DNA of 64,000 nucleotides from CBDFGT01 sp965247225. Its GTDB lineage: Bacteria; Pseudomonadota; Alphaproteobacteria; Rhizobiales; Rhizobiaceae. Made by a program: the position numbers and the translations under genes. Below are positions 51,750 to 60,803 of this stretch, piece after piece. Location: positions 1 to 64,000 of the forward strand of contig CBDFGT010000039.1 of the NCBI GenBank assembly GCA_965247225.1, given 5' to 3'. The notes below the pieces were generated by a model. That model saw only the letters and a list, made by a program, of their open reading frames with translations. It was not told the origin of the DNA and searched no databases. Within the stretch, counting starts at the first letter, position 1. Each line of letters begins with the position of its first letter.

Positions 51750-52604
51750 CTAGATTTTGCCCATTCCCGCCGCCATCAGGTCGTCACGCAAGATGCGGCC
51801 GGCGATGATGAAAACGATAAGAGCAGGAAGGAGGAGGATGAAGGAAACAATCGAAGCGAGGGGAATTTGCATCGAATAGGGGTCGAGATACATATAGAGC
51901 TTGATGGGCAATGTCTCAACGACAGGGGCTCCGACGATGAAGGATTTGTCGAACTCTTCAAAGCTGCCGATGAAGGACATGAGGCCACCTGCCAACAAGC
52001 CCGGCACTGACAGCGGCAGTATGATATGAAAGACGATCCCTGCTGTCCCGGCACCAAGTGAGCGTGCGGCATGGATCAGATCGTCGGGAATGGTTTCGAG
52101 TGTCGCAGTCATCAGCCGTATCATCAGTGGCAATGTTCCGACGATCTGCACCAAAATGACGCCGACAATGGAATAGGAAAGCCCCAGGAAGAGAAAGACC
52201 TGCCCTATACCGACTGCAACCACGATCCCGGGTATGATAATAGGTGCGAGAATAAAGATCTCGACCGCCCGTTTCAGTCTGAAGGGAAAGCGGGCCATGG
52301 CCCAGGCGGTAGGAAAGGCGATGGCAGCCGTTGAAAAGGTGACTATAACCGCGATCACAATACTGTTGATGGTGGCGCGGGCAAGCGCGGAATCACCAAG
52401 GACGTCGATCCAGCGCGCCAGTGTATAATCCTGCGGCACAACGAATGGCGGCGACCAGCCATCGGCTATGCTCCAAAGGAACATCAGGCAGAGTGGCAGC
52501 GCTATGGTGAGGGTGAGTGAAGCAAAAAGGCCTATGGATACAAAAATCCGGTCTTCTTGCGTGAATGCCTTGCGGCGAAGTACAGAAAGAGTGCCGGAGG
52601 TCAT
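51750..52604 (-). CDS. ABC transporter permease (PotC-like)
   Basis: This 284-residue inner-membrane protein has about six hydrophobic helices. The EAA loop is seen in AARSLGAGTAGIVFHIILPL (the ABC coupling helix), preceded by LIHA. The sequence belongs to the spermidine/putrescine/iron/phosphonate-type binding-protein-dependent transport permeases. It overlaps the partner permease by 4 bp. With the ATPase and binding protein it forms one importer. Confidence 0.93.
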   Translation of the reverse strand: MTSGTLSVLRRKAFTQEDRIFVSIGLFASLTLTIALPLCLMFLWSIADGWSPPFVVPQDYTLARWIDVLGDSALARATINSIVIAVIVTFSTAAIAFPTAWAMARFPFRLKRAVEIFILAPIIIPGIVVAVGIGQVFLFLGLSYSIVGVILVQIVGTLPLMIRLMTATLETIPDDLIHAARSLGAGTAGIVFHIILPLSVPGLLAGGLMSFIGSFEEFDKSFIVGAPVVETLPIKLYMYLDPYSMQIPLASIVSFILLLPALIVFIIAGRILRDDLMAAGMGKI

Positions 52605-53461
52605 TGCATTTCTCCTTTGGCCATCCCGCCGGCTACCCTTGCTGTCAGCGTATAATAGATCATCAGAACAGCTACTGCGAAACCACTGAGAACCATGCCT
52701 ATGGCATAGACTTGCTCAAAACGGCCCTGATTGAACTCCTGGACCATCAGAACGGAGAGCGGTCTGGCCGTCGGCGGGCCGACGATGTCCGGAATGGCAT
52801 AGGAGCCCATGGAGCCGATAAAGGTCAGCAGGATTGCGGCGGTAATTCCGGGCATGGCGAGTGGCACCTCAACAAGGAAGAAGGTTTTAAGCCGCGAAGC
52901 ACCGAGTGTGCGCGCGGCATAGCGGATATCTTCCGGTATGGCGGCAAAGGCACTGGTGATGATCAGCGTCATGAACGGAACCTGTTTCCAGACACTGGAC
53001 AGGATGACGCCAACGCCCCACTCATCCCGAACCAGTTTGGGCAATGCAATCCCAAGCGGTGCAACGAGGCGGTCCATAAAGCCGCCACGTTCAAAAACAA
53101 CAATGACCATCAATCCAACAATGATTCCCGGCACCGCCATCGGCAACTTGTAGAGGCCGCTGAAAATCTTGCGCCCAGGGAAGCTTTTGCTGATCATCAG
53201 TGCAAACGGCACGGAAATCGCAAAAGAAACGATAACAGGTACCACACCATAATAAATGGACGTTGAAAGGCCACGCAGCATCGCCGCACGGGAGAAGATG
53301 CGCTCGTACCACACAAGCGTGAAACGGCCATCGTCCGTCAGAAAACTGCCGACCAGTGCCGAGACAAGCGGACCTCCAAAAAACACAAGAAGATACCCGA
53401 CGCCCGGAAGCAGCAAAAAAATCACCTGAAAACGATGATCACGAAGAAGCGCCTGCATCAT
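52601..53461 (-). CDS. ABC transporter permease (PotB-like)
   Basis: This 286-residue inner-membrane permease has six likely helices and the coupling segment AARTLGASRLKTFFLVEVPL. It pairs with the downstream permease to form the channel of the importer. The overlap with the ATPase gene (53458-53461) and with the next permease (52601-52604) shows tight translational coupling. Confidence 0.93.
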   Translation of the reverse strand: MMQALLRDHRFQVIFLLLPGVGYLLVFFGGPLVSALVGSFLTDDGRFTLVWYERIFSRAAMLRGLSTSIYYGVVPVIVSFAISVPFALMISKSFPGRKIFSGLYKLPMAVPGIIVGLMVIVVFERGGFMDRLVAPLGIALPKLVRDEWGVGVILSSVWKQVPFMTLIITSAFAAIPEDIRYAARTLGASRLKTFFLVEVPLAMPGITAAILLTFIGSMGSYAIPDIVGPPTARPLSVLMVQEFNQGRFEQVYAIGMVLSGFAVAVLMIYYTLTARVAGGMAKGEMQ

Positions 53462-54498
53462 GCGGCCTCCATCATGTAGCGATCATCCAGGAGATGGATG
53501 AATCCGGGAAAAGTCAATGCGACCCTGCTTCCGGCATCAATCAGTGTTTCAGCTCCGGATTGGCTGACCTTGAGCCGCGCCTGCCCTATTTCGACCGTAT
53601 AAAGTGCATTGGGGCCCATGAAAGAAACGGAGGAAATGGTTCCGGGGCCGCACCCGTCAGCGGTGATGGCAATGTTTTCCGGCCGGACCGAAATCTGGGC
53701 CGGCCCGATTGCGTCGACGTTCAGAGAGACAACCTGCCCCCATGACAATCGGGCATGAGAGCCTTCGGCTGTTACGGACAGAATGTTGGTCTGTCCCAGG
53801 AATCCAGCGGTAAAGGCATGTTTCGGCGCACGATAAAGATCAATAGGCGTACCAATCTCGACGACATGGCCTGCATTCATGACAACAATCCGGTCGGACA
53901 TTGCCATGGCTTCCGCTTGGTCATGGGTAACATAAAGGCTGGTGGCCCCGATACGGCGGTGAAGGTCCACAAGCTCATGGCGCAAAGTGTCGCGCAGTTT
54001 TGCATCAAGGTTGCTCAGCGGTTCGTCAAACAGCATAAGGGAGGGTTGCATCACGATGGCCCTGGCCAGTGCGACGCGCTGCTGCTGTCCGCCGGACAAT
54101 TGACGCGGCATGCGCTCCGTCAAGCCATTGAGCTTGCAGATTTCCAGCGCATGGTTGATACGGCGGTCGCGTTCATCCCTGGCTATTTTTTTCATTTTAA
54201 GACCAAAGGCCAGATTCTTTGCGACGGACATATGCGGGAACAGGGCGTAGGACTGGAAAACCATAGCGATGTTACGGGCTTCAGGCGGCAGCATGTCTAT
54301 GCGCTTTCCGGCAAGATGAATCTCGCCGCTGCCGGGCTGGCTGATCCCCATCAGGATACGCAACAAGGTTGATTTTCCGCAGCCGGAAGGTCCAAGAATG
54401 GTGACGAACTCACCACGTTCCACGCTGATCGAGACCGGGTGAAGTGCGCGGCTGGTGCCGTAATCCTTGGTTATGCCGGAGATTTCGAGTTCACGCAT
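53458..54498 (-). CDS. ABC transporter ATP-binding protein (PotA/CysA-like)
   Basis: This 346-residue ATPase powers the importer. The Walker A is GPSGCGKST, Q-loop VFQSYALFPH, signature QLSGGQQQR, Walker B MLFDEPLSNLD and switch His YVTHDQAEA. A C-terminal TOBE domain (about 270-346) follows. The ATG at 54498 (MRELEISG) has AGGA 8 nt upstream; the frame start at 54522 is less likely. It lies 77 bp after the binding-protein stop. Confidence 0.94.
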   Translation of the reverse strand: MRELEISGITKDYGTSRALHPVSISVERGEFVTILGPSGCGKSTLLRILMGISQPGSGEIHLAGKRIDMLPPEARNIAMVFQSYALFPHMSVAKNLAFGLKMKKIARDERDRRINHALEICKLNGLTERMPRQLSGGQQQRVALARAIVMQPSLMLFDEPLSNLDAKLRDTLRHELVDLHRRIGATSLYVTHDQAEAMAMSDRIVVMNAGHVVEIGTPIDLYRAPKHAFTAGFLGQTNILSVTAEGSHARLSWGQVVSLNVDAIGPAQISVRPENIAITADGCGPGTISSVSFMGPNALYTVEIGQARLKVSQSGAETLIDAGSRVALTFPGFIHLLDDRYMMEAA

Positions 54499-54575
54499 TA
54501 CGATTATCCTTTTCCGTCCCAAAGGGACAGGGCAACACCTGACAGCGCTGCCCTATCCTCAAGGTTCTTGTGCGA

Positions 54576-55805
54576 TTACTGGTTCAGAACCTTTTCATCC
54601 AGCGCTTCGGCAAGAGCTGTTGACATGTCCCAGAAGGCCGGAACGGACAGGCGCGGATAAACACTCGCCGGAAGGACATGCTCCTGGACATTGGCCGGCA
54701 TCATATCATTTGTGACGTCGGTCAGCGGCGAACGCGATGCCTTGTGCTCAAGTTTCCAGACTTGAAACTCCTTGCTGAAAGCCATGTCGATCAAAAGCAG
54801 TGAGGCTGCGACATGCTTGGCATTGGCCGGCACGAAGATGGCGTCCCCTGACCCGACCTGACCCTTTTCGAGCAGCGTCAACCGGAAGCTGTCTGGCAGT
54901 TGCTTGGTGCCGAGGAATGTCATGACCTGATCTTCCCAGACAGTCCCCATATAGAGCTGCTGGTTGTTGATAAGGTTCAGCGTATCTGCATTGCCGTTGG
55001 TAAGCTCGGCAACATCCAGCAACTTGCGGTAATAATCCCACACAGGATTGAGGCATTCAGAGGTCATGGCCCAGTCTGCTGCCTGTTCCTTGGTCAGATT
55101 GTAATCCGTCAGGGTCTTGCGGCAATCTCCTGTCAGAAAGTTGAGAGCCGCCGAGTAGATGAAGCCGCCGCCCGAACCGCCCTTCGCAGGAAGCGTTACA
55201 CCCAGGCGTTTCGGGTTCTTCTCGGCCCATGCCAAAAGACCTTCGAAACTCTTTGGAACATCTTCAGCCTTTACGAAGGCAGAATCATAACCAATTGCCG
55301 TCTGGTTGAGATGCACCAGCGGAAAGGTGCCGCCATGTGCCTTGCCAAATACTGTTTCGGCAAGAACCGGATCATAGTGTTCCATGTTTGGAAGGATCTT
55401 TGTCAGTGGAATCTTGCCGACAACACCCTTTTCCGACAGAAGTGGATAGCCGCCGCCACCTGCGAAATACGTATCAACCGGTGAATCTTCGCCTGAAGCA
55501 TGAACAGCGATCAGCTGCTGGTTTGCCTGGTCACCCTTCACATCGCTGTATTCAACCTTGATTCCGTATTTGGCTTCATACCTTTTGATCAGCTCTTTCC
55601 ATGTATCGCCAAAGCTGCCTGCGAAATTGTACATAGTCACGGTGCCTTCTGCCTTTGCGGCCGGCACAACGATGTCGTAAAAATTCTCACGGGTGACCTT
55701 TGAAAGGTCAAAGTCGAGATTTTTCATGTTGCTGTCGGCGGCAAGGCAAGGCGCGGTCACCGTCGCCAGCGCAAGCGCGGCGGCCGCCAGAATTTTCATG
55801 CTCAT
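54576..55805 (-). CDS. ABC transporter substrate-binding protein (family 1-like)
   Basis: This 409-residue periplasmic protein has a signal peptide (MSMKILAAAALALATVTAPCLA). The mature lobes include YDIVVPAAKAEGTVTMYNFA, KYGIKVEYSDVKGDQANQQL and FPLVHLNQTAIGYDSA. It resembles iron/polyamine/phosphonate-type binding proteins, and the ligand cannot be read from sequence. The start at 55805 has AGGA 8 nt upstream. It is the first gene of the operon binding protein, ATPase, two permeases, GDPD, inositol phosphatase. Confidence 0.9.
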   Translation of the reverse strand: MSMKILAAAALALATVTAPCLAADSNMKNLDFDLSKVTRENFYDIVVPAAKAEGTVTMYNFAGSFGDTWKELIKRYEAKYGIKVEYSDVKGDQANQQLIAVHASGEDSPVDTYFAGGGGYPLLSEKGVVGKIPLTKILPNMEHYDPVLAETVFGKAHGGTFPLVHLNQTAIGYDSAFVKAEDVPKSFEGLLAWAEKNPKRLGVTLPAKGGSGGGFIYSAALNFLTGDCRKTLTDYNLTKEQAADWAMTSECLNPVWDYYRKLLDVAELTNGNADTLNLINNQQLYMGTVWEDQVMTFLGTKQLPDSFRLTLLEKGQVGSGDAIFVPANAKHVAASLLLIDMAFSKEFQVWKLEHKASRSPLTDVTNDMMPANVQEHVLPASVYPRLSVPAFWDMSTALAEALDEKVLNQ

Positions 55806-55851
55806 TGTATCGTTCCTTCCAAGGATGCGTTGACTCCCGACCTCCAGATAA

Positions 55852-55866
55852 TACACTTTATGTGTA
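55852..55866. promoter_or_regulatory. Short inverted repeat between the importer and ROK genes
   Basis: TACAC-tttat-GTGTA (55852-55866) lies in an AT-rich divergent region, 47 bp before the binding-protein start and 83 bp before the ROK start. It is a candidate operator for the ROK regulator. Confidence 0.4.
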
Positions 55867-55948
55867 ATATTTATGACGTTTCAATAAATTTACGAGCAGG
55901 AGCGCATGCCCTTGTTGCCAGCGTCCCGTTGAACCGTTATCCAGAGCC

Positions 55949-57097
55949 ATGAACACAGACCAAACGCTGCGCCAGATTTTTGACCGTCAGCCGCTTGCCA
56001 GCGAGAACGAGCGTCTCATTCTGGATATTGTGCGGCGCCATAATCGCATTCCCCGGGCGGCGATCACGGGTCACACCAACCTGACACAGCAATCCGTGCA
56101 TCGTCTGATTGACAGTCTTCTGGAACGCGGGCTTTTGCGCACTGGCGCGGCGCTGAAGGGCACGCGCGGCCAACCGAGCCCTACCATGGAGCTGGTGCCG
56201 GAGGCGGCTTATTCGCTGGGCATCTCCATCAACACCGACTCTGTAGTGATCTGCATTGCCGACTTCCGCTGCAGTCTCCTCGTTGAGGAAAAGCTGAAGA
56301 TGCTTCCGATAGACCGGGAAATGACGCTGGCGGCGCTATCGCTCGCCCTGGAACGATTGCTGGCGGAACACGCCATCCCGCGCGAAAGGCTGTTTGGTCT
56401 CGGTTTTTCCATGTCCGGATTTTTTGTGTCGGAAGACCGCGTCTTCAACGCACCGGAACCGCTGCGGGACTGGTCGCTTATCGACCTAAAGCCGATCCTC
56501 GAAGAGCGCTTTCGCCTGCCTGTCTGGCTTGAAAACAATGCCACCGCGGGAGCGATCGGTGAAAGCCTTCTTGGCGTGGGATCTTGGTGCAAAACCTTTG
56601 CCTACTTGTCCTTCAACTACGGATTCGGTGGTGGACTGATCCTTGGCGGTCAACCATTTCATGGTTTTCACGGGAATGCCGGAGAGTTTAGCGGAATATA
56701 CAACCCGGAAGAGGCACCCAGGCGGCCGGCCCTGCAATATCTGATCGCGGCGCTGCAGAAGAACGGCATCAACATCCATTCCATCGACGCGCTCTACCAG
56801 CAATTCGATCCGGCATGGCCTGGCGTTGAGGAGTGGCTTGCCGAGACAATGCCGCAGGTGGATCGTCTTCTAGCCAGCCTGATTGCGGTTCTCGATCCGC
56901 AGGCGATCGTGTTTGGTGGACAATTGCCACCGGCACTCGGCAGAATGATGATGGAGCGCGTGCGCCTGCCATCGCAGCGTGAACATCGCTACGGCATGGG
57001 TCCGAAGGAGGCCGTATTGGCGCTTGGCGAGGCGAAAGGTGACGCCTCTGCCATTGGCGCAGCCCTGCTCCCGCTAAGGCTTCGTTACTTCGTCTGA
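55949..57097 (+). CDS. ROK family transcriptional regulator
   Basis: This 382-residue protein has an N-terminal winged helix (LILDIVRRHNRIPRAAITGH, NLTQQSVHRLIDSLLERGLL) and a C-terminal ROK sugar-kinase-like domain (LGISINTDSV, LENNATAGAIGES, YGFGGGLILGG, GNAGEFSGIY). The cysteine-rich zinc motif of typical ROK proteins is not present. It is divergent from the importer/GDPD operon and probably regulates it in response to a sugar or polyol ligand. The IS630 element begins 120 bp beyond its stop. Confidence 0.92.
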   Translation: MNTDQTLRQIFDRQPLASENERLILDIVRRHNRIPRAAITGHTNLTQQSVHRLIDSLLERGLLRTGAALKGTRGQPSPTMELVPEAAYSLGISINTDSVVICIADFRCSLLVEEKLKMLPIDREMTLAALSLALERLLAEHAIPRERLFGLGFSMSGFFVSEDRVFNAPEPLRDWSLIDLKPILEERFRLPVWLENNATAGAIGESLLGVGSWCKTFAYLSFNYGFGGGLILGGQPFHGFHGNAGEFSGIYNPEEAPRRPALQYLIAALQKNGINIHSIDALYQQFDPAWPGVEEWLAETMPQVDRLLASLIAVLDPQAIVFGGQLPPALGRMMMERVRLPSQREHRYGMGPKEAVLALGEAKGDASAIGAALLPLRLRYFV

Positions 57098-57308
57098 TAC
57101 AATGCGCAGACACCCGGGAGCAGAGTACATAGGCCCGTATACTGGCGGCGGCGGTCATGAATGAACCGCACGCCGAAGAGAGCTGGCTCGGTTTGTTTGA
57201 ACAGTTTTCGTGATTTTAGAGCCTGATGCCACAGACCTGAATCTTTGTGGATTTTCAAATCAGCTTTTTCCTGATTCCATGTGAGAACCGGATCGGAGGC
57301 CAGTCAGA

Positions 57309-57668
57309 ATGGGCAGACCGCTTTCGATGGATTTGCGTGAGCGTGCCATGGCGCGTGTTGAGGCCGGGGAAACGATGGTGAGGGTTGCTTTGGCGCTTGG
57401 GGTGAGCCGTTCCGGCATTTTGAAATGGGCGGCTCGGAAGAAAGCAACGGGCAGTGTTGCGCCCGGCCGGATGGGCAACAACAATCCCGGCACGCTTGTG
57501 GGTGCGCCTGCCGAATGGCTGCGAACGCGGATACGCACGGGGGATTTCACCTTGCGAGGGCTGCAGGCCGAACTGGCCGAACGCGATGTCAAGGTCGCCT
57601 ACAGGGCCGTCTGGCGGTTTGTCCACCGGGAGAAACCGAGCTTTAAAAAAAAGCATTCTGCCATCTGA
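57309..57668 (+). CDS. IS630 transposase, first frame (DNA-binding part)
   Basis: This 119-residue frame, MGRPLSMDLRERAMARVEAG onward, carries the N-terminal helix-turn-helix domains (ETMVRVALALGVSRSGILKW and TLRGLQAELAERDVKVAYRA). It is cut by a stop after SFKKKHSAI. The run of eight A at 57645-57652 near its end is a likely slippage site, from which a change of frame gives the catalytic part. Confidence 0.85.
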   Translation: MGRPLSMDLRERAMARVEAGETMVRVALALGVSRSGILKWAARKKATGSVAPGRMGNNNPGTLVGAPAEWLRTRIRTGDFTLRGLQAELAERDVKVAYRAVWRFVHREKPSFKKKHSAI

Positions 57669-58176
57669 ACAGGATCGCCCCGATGTGGCCCGCAAACGGG
57701 CTCGCTGGATGGCGCGTCAGGGCTCTATCGATATAAATCTGCTTGTTTTCATTGATGAAACCTGGACGAAAACCAATATGGCACCGTTGCGCGGATGGTG
57801 TTTGCGTGGTCAGCGGCTGGAGGTGAAAGTGCCCTTCAGGCACTGGAAAACCATAACATTCGTCGGGGCCTTGCGGCATGACCGGCTGGTCGCGCCATGG
57901 GTGATCAACGGTCCCGTCAATGCCGATATTTTCCAGTGCTACGTGGAAACCCGGCTTGTTCCGGTATTGAGTAAAGGCGACATTGTCGTCATGGACAACT
58001 TGCGTTCTCACAAACGTCCCGCCATCCGCCAGGCGATCTGCGCGGCAGGAGCCAAACTATTCTTCCTGCCCGCCTGCAGTCCCGACCTAAACCCCATCGA
58101 ACAGGTCTTCGCCAAGCTGAAACACCTGCTGCGAAAAGCCTGCCAGCGCACCGTCGAGGCAACCTGGACAAAATAG
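57646..58176 (+). CDS. IS630 transposase, second frame (DDE catalytic part)
   Basis: This frame continues from the A-run and holds the catalytic residues: Asp in LLVFIDETWTKTN, Asp in IVVMDNLRSHK, and Glu in SPDLNPIEQVF, with 34 residues between the last two (DD34E of the IS630/Tc1 group). Joined to the first frame at the A8 tract it gives a full transposase of about 289 residues. This means the product is made by programmed frameshift or transcriptional slippage, or the copy is broken by one base. Confidence 0.85.
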   Translation, partial: KKSILPSEQDRPDVARKRARWMARQGSIDINLLVFIDETWTKTNMAPLRGWCLRGQRLEVKVPFRHWKTITFVGALRHDRLVAPWVINGPVNADIFQCYVETRLVPVLSKGDIVVMDNLRSHKRPAIRQAICAAGAKLFFLPACSPDLNPIEQVFAKLKHLLRKACQRTVEATWTK

Positions 58177-58224
58177 GCGAAATCCTCGAAAAATTCACCC
58201 CTGATGAGTGCAGTAATTATAAAC

Positions 58225-59256
58225 TCAGGGTATAGTTTTCAAGCTGGCGACATCATGCTCTAATGCAATTCCATCAGCACCAAAACGGTGGAGACGTCCC
58301 GGTTCCGGTTTCACGCTGGCAATGTCACCGATTGCAGGCTCATAGCTGCCGCTGCAACGAATTTGCAGCCGACCCCAGATGTCCGAATCCAGCGTCACAA
58401 ATGTGTCGCTGCCCAGCAGTTCTGTTGCTACAACCGAACCTCGCCAGGCGTCGCTGTTATCAGAAATCACAAAATGCTCCGGCCTGACGCCTATTGTGGT
58501 GGCACCATACTGTGCGGCGGCTTGGCCGGATATCAGGTTCATTTGCGGTGATCCGATAAAGGTCGCCACGAACAGGTTTGCCGGCCTGTGGTAGAGGTCG
58601 AGTGGGCGGCCGACCTGTTCCAGGACACCCTTGTTGAAGACGGCAATCTTGTCGGCCATGGTCATGGCTTCCACCTGATCGTGGGTGACATAGATGGTCG
58701 TGGCATTGAGCTTTTTCTGTAGCTCCCGAATCTCGCCGCGCATCTGCACGCGCAATTTCGCATCAAGATTCGACAGCGGTTCATCGAACAGGAAGACCTT
58801 CGGATCGCGGACAATGGCGCGACCCATGGCGACTCGCTGGCACTGACCACCAGACAGGGCTGCCGGCTTGCGGGCGAGATAGGGGTCCAGATCGAGCACG
58901 TCCGAGGCCTTGCTTACGCGCTTGGCAATGTCTGCCGCTGTTTGCCCGGCCAGTTTAAGGGCGAAACCCATGTTTTCGGCGACGGTCATGTGCGGGTATA
59001 GCGCATAGTTCTGGAACACCATGGCGATGTCGCGTTCGCGCGGGCTCAGATCATTAATCCGCACATCATCGATGAAAATATCACCGCTCGTGGTCTCCTC
59101 CAGACCGGCGATCATCCGCAGAAAAGTTGATTTTCCACAGCCGGATGGACCGACAAGGGCCAGAAATTCGCCGTCCTGTATGGTCAGGTCGACGTTGTGA
59201 ATGATCTCTAAAGCCCCGAAACTCTTGCATAAATTGGCGATACGGACAATTGCCAT
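58225..59256 (-). CDS. ABC transporter ATP-binding protein (UgpC/MsmK/MalK-like)
   Basis: This 343-residue ATPase of a carbohydrate importer has Walker A GPSGCGKST, Q-loop VFQNYALYPH, signature ALSGGQCQR (with an unusual Cys), Walker B FLFDEPLSNLD and TIYVTHDQVEA. A C-terminal TOBE/MalK regulatory domain follows. The ATG at 59256 has GGAGG 5 nt upstream. The last residues (KTIP) and TGA are contributed by the right end of the IS630, so the original C-terminus may have been cut. It is divergent from the binding-protein gene. Confidence 0.93.
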   Translation of the reverse strand: MAIVRIANLCKSFGALEIIHNVDLTIQDGEFLALVGPSGCGKSTFLRMIAGLEETTSGDIFIDDVRINDLSPRERDIAMVFQNYALYPHMTVAENMGFALKLAGQTAADIAKRVSKASDVLDLDPYLARKPAALSGGQCQRVAMGRAIVRDPKVFLFDEPLSNLDAKLRVQMRGEIRELQKKLNATTIYVTHDQVEAMTMADKIAVFNKGVLEQVGRPLDLYHRPANLFVATFIGSPQMNLISGQAAAQYGATTIGVRPEHFVISDNSDAWRGSVVATELLGSDTFVTLDSDIWGRLQIRCSGSYEPAIGDIASVKPEPGRLHRFGADGIALEHDVASLKTIP

Positions 59257-59445
59257 CACTTCCTCCGAGATAAAACGCTTGACGCAAAACAAAAGTGATT
59301 TAATCTAATTCGCGCAGTGAGGGAAGATGTTTGTCGGAGGAGGAAAAAGTTTCGGCATTTTATCGAACTGCAACAGTCGCGGCCGCATGGCCAGATGATT
59401 TTACCCATGTCGATGATGAGCATGGCAAATTTGGAGGAATAACTT

Positions 59446-60738
59446 ATGAAAAACAAACGTACGCTCGCGCTTCTGGCGATGCTGGCGACACCGCTGGCGG
59501 CCTATGCCAGCGACATGATTACCGGCGACACGGTTGGCAAGGCTGATGCCGCTAAAACGCTGACATTCCGCATGACCGCAGACGGTCCGCGCAACAATGA
59601 TCCAGCCATTGCCGAAGGGTATGGCAAACTGTTCAACGATTTTATTGCCAGGCATCCTGGCTGGAAAATCGAACTGCAGATGATGTCCGGCGATATCGGC
59701 CAGGAGCAGGCTCGCATGGTCGAGCAGGCCAAGTCCGGCAATGCGCCTGATTGCGCCGCTGTTGATTCCTTCGTGCTGCCGCTGTTCAAAAAGGCCGGCG
59801 TGCTGAAGTCCTTCTCGCCTTATTTCAAAAAGGAAGAAATCGACCAGCTGTTCCCGTTCATCCGTGACGGCATCAGCGGTTCCGACGGTCAGATTTATGC
59901 CTGGTGGTGGTCGACCGATCTGCGCGTTCTCTATCGCAACAAGGACGTGATCAAGGATGCGCCGGAAACTTGGGAAGCCACCAAGGCAGCCGCTTTGGCG
60001 TCAGTAGAGCAGGGCATGGAAGGCATTCTCTTCAATGGCTCGCGCTATGAAGGCACGACCTTCGACTGGCTCGCCAATTTCTGGGCACAGGGCGGCAAGC
60101 TCGTTGATGATGCTGGCAAGCCGATCTTCGGCGAAGGCGCTGATCGCGAAAAGTTCATCAAGGCTGTGAACTATTATCGTGATCTGGTCGAATCCGGTGC
60201 GGCACCGAAGCGTGTTGCAACCATCGGCAATTATGATGATTTCAACGCGGCGGCGGCTGCAGGCACTACGGCTCTGTTTGTTGGTGGCAACTGGCAGCTT
60301 GGCCAGTTGCAGTCAGCGCTTGATGCCGATGAATTTGCCAAGTGGACCTTCTCGGCACTGCCAGGCCCGACTGCGGGCGAGCGTTCGACCGGCACCGGTG
60401 GCTGGACTGTCGCTTCCTTCGCGTCTGACCCTGCCAAGGTGGAAATGTGCGCGGATCTCGCCCGTGACGTCTATATGGGTCCGGCCAATGCGCTGCAGGG
60501 CCAGCTGCCAACCCGTGCGGATCTCTATGATCAGTATCCGGTGTTTGCAACCGAAGCCAACAAGACCTTTGCTGCTGCCCTGAAGTCGGGTCAGGCCCGT
60601 CCGGGTGCTCCGGTCTATCCGGAAATCTCCAACCAGATCCAGATCATGATGGGCAAGGTTCTGACCGGTTCGGAAACCACCGAAGCGGCTGTGGACGAAG
60701 CGTTCAAGGCTTCCCTTGACGCTTTCGGTCGTCAATAA
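59446..60738 (+). CDS. ABC sugar transporter substrate-binding protein
   Basis: This 430-residue family-1 extracellular solute-binding protein has a signal peptide (MKNKRTLALLAMLATPLAAYA). The mature part shows RMTADGPRNNDPAIAEGYGK, WWWSTDLRVLYRNKDV, NFWAQGGKLVDDAGKP and LFVGGNWQLGQ, a sugar-binding pattern. The start has GGAGG 8 nt upstream. It is the first gene of a plus-strand operon with two permeases and an alpha-mannosidase, so the ligand may be a mannoside (inference). Confidence 0.93.
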   Translation: MKNKRTLALLAMLATPLAAYASDMITGDTVGKADAAKTLTFRMTADGPRNNDPAIAEGYGKLFNDFIARHPGWKIELQMMSGDIGQEQARMVEQAKSGNAPDCAAVDSFVLPLFKKAGVLKSFSPYFKKEEIDQLFPFIRDGISGSDGQIYAWWWSTDLRVLYRNKDVIKDAPETWEATKAAALASVEQGMEGILFNGSRYEGTTFDWLANFWAQGGKLVDDAGKPIFGEGADREKFIKAVNYYRDLVESGAAPKRVATIGNYDDFNAAAAAGTTALFVGGNWQLGQLQSALDADEFAKWTFSALPGPTAGERSTGTGGWTVASFASDPAKVEMCADLARDVYMGPANALQGQLPTRADLYDQYPVFATEANKTFAAALKSGQARPGAPVYPEISNQIQIMMGKVLTGSETTEAAVDEAFKASLDAFGRQ

Positions 60739-60753
60739 TCCCCTCCCAAGGGT

Positions 60754-60780
60754 GCGGAGCCTTCGGGCTCCGCTTTTTTT
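60754..60780 (+). terminator. Terminator between binding-protein and permease genes
   Basis: GCGGAGCC-ttcg-GGCTCCGC is followed by seven T. Placed between the first and second genes of the operon, it probably makes transcripts of the binding protein more abundant than those of the permeases. Confidence 0.85.
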
Positions 60781-60803
60781 CTTTTCTTCAGAAAGCATTT
60801 TTC

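Larger units (their letters stand above)
57217..58234 (+). mobile_element. IS630-family insertion sequence
   Basis: The element is about 1 kb, with TA at both suggested edges (57217-57218 and within 58231-58234) and short similar ends (GAGCCTGATG and, inverted, TACCCTGAGT sharing CCTGA). It carries an IS630-type transposase split in two frames. It separates the ROK regulator region from the second ABC cluster. Its right end supplies the last codons and stop of the ABC ATPase gene on the minus strand. Confidence 0.8.
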
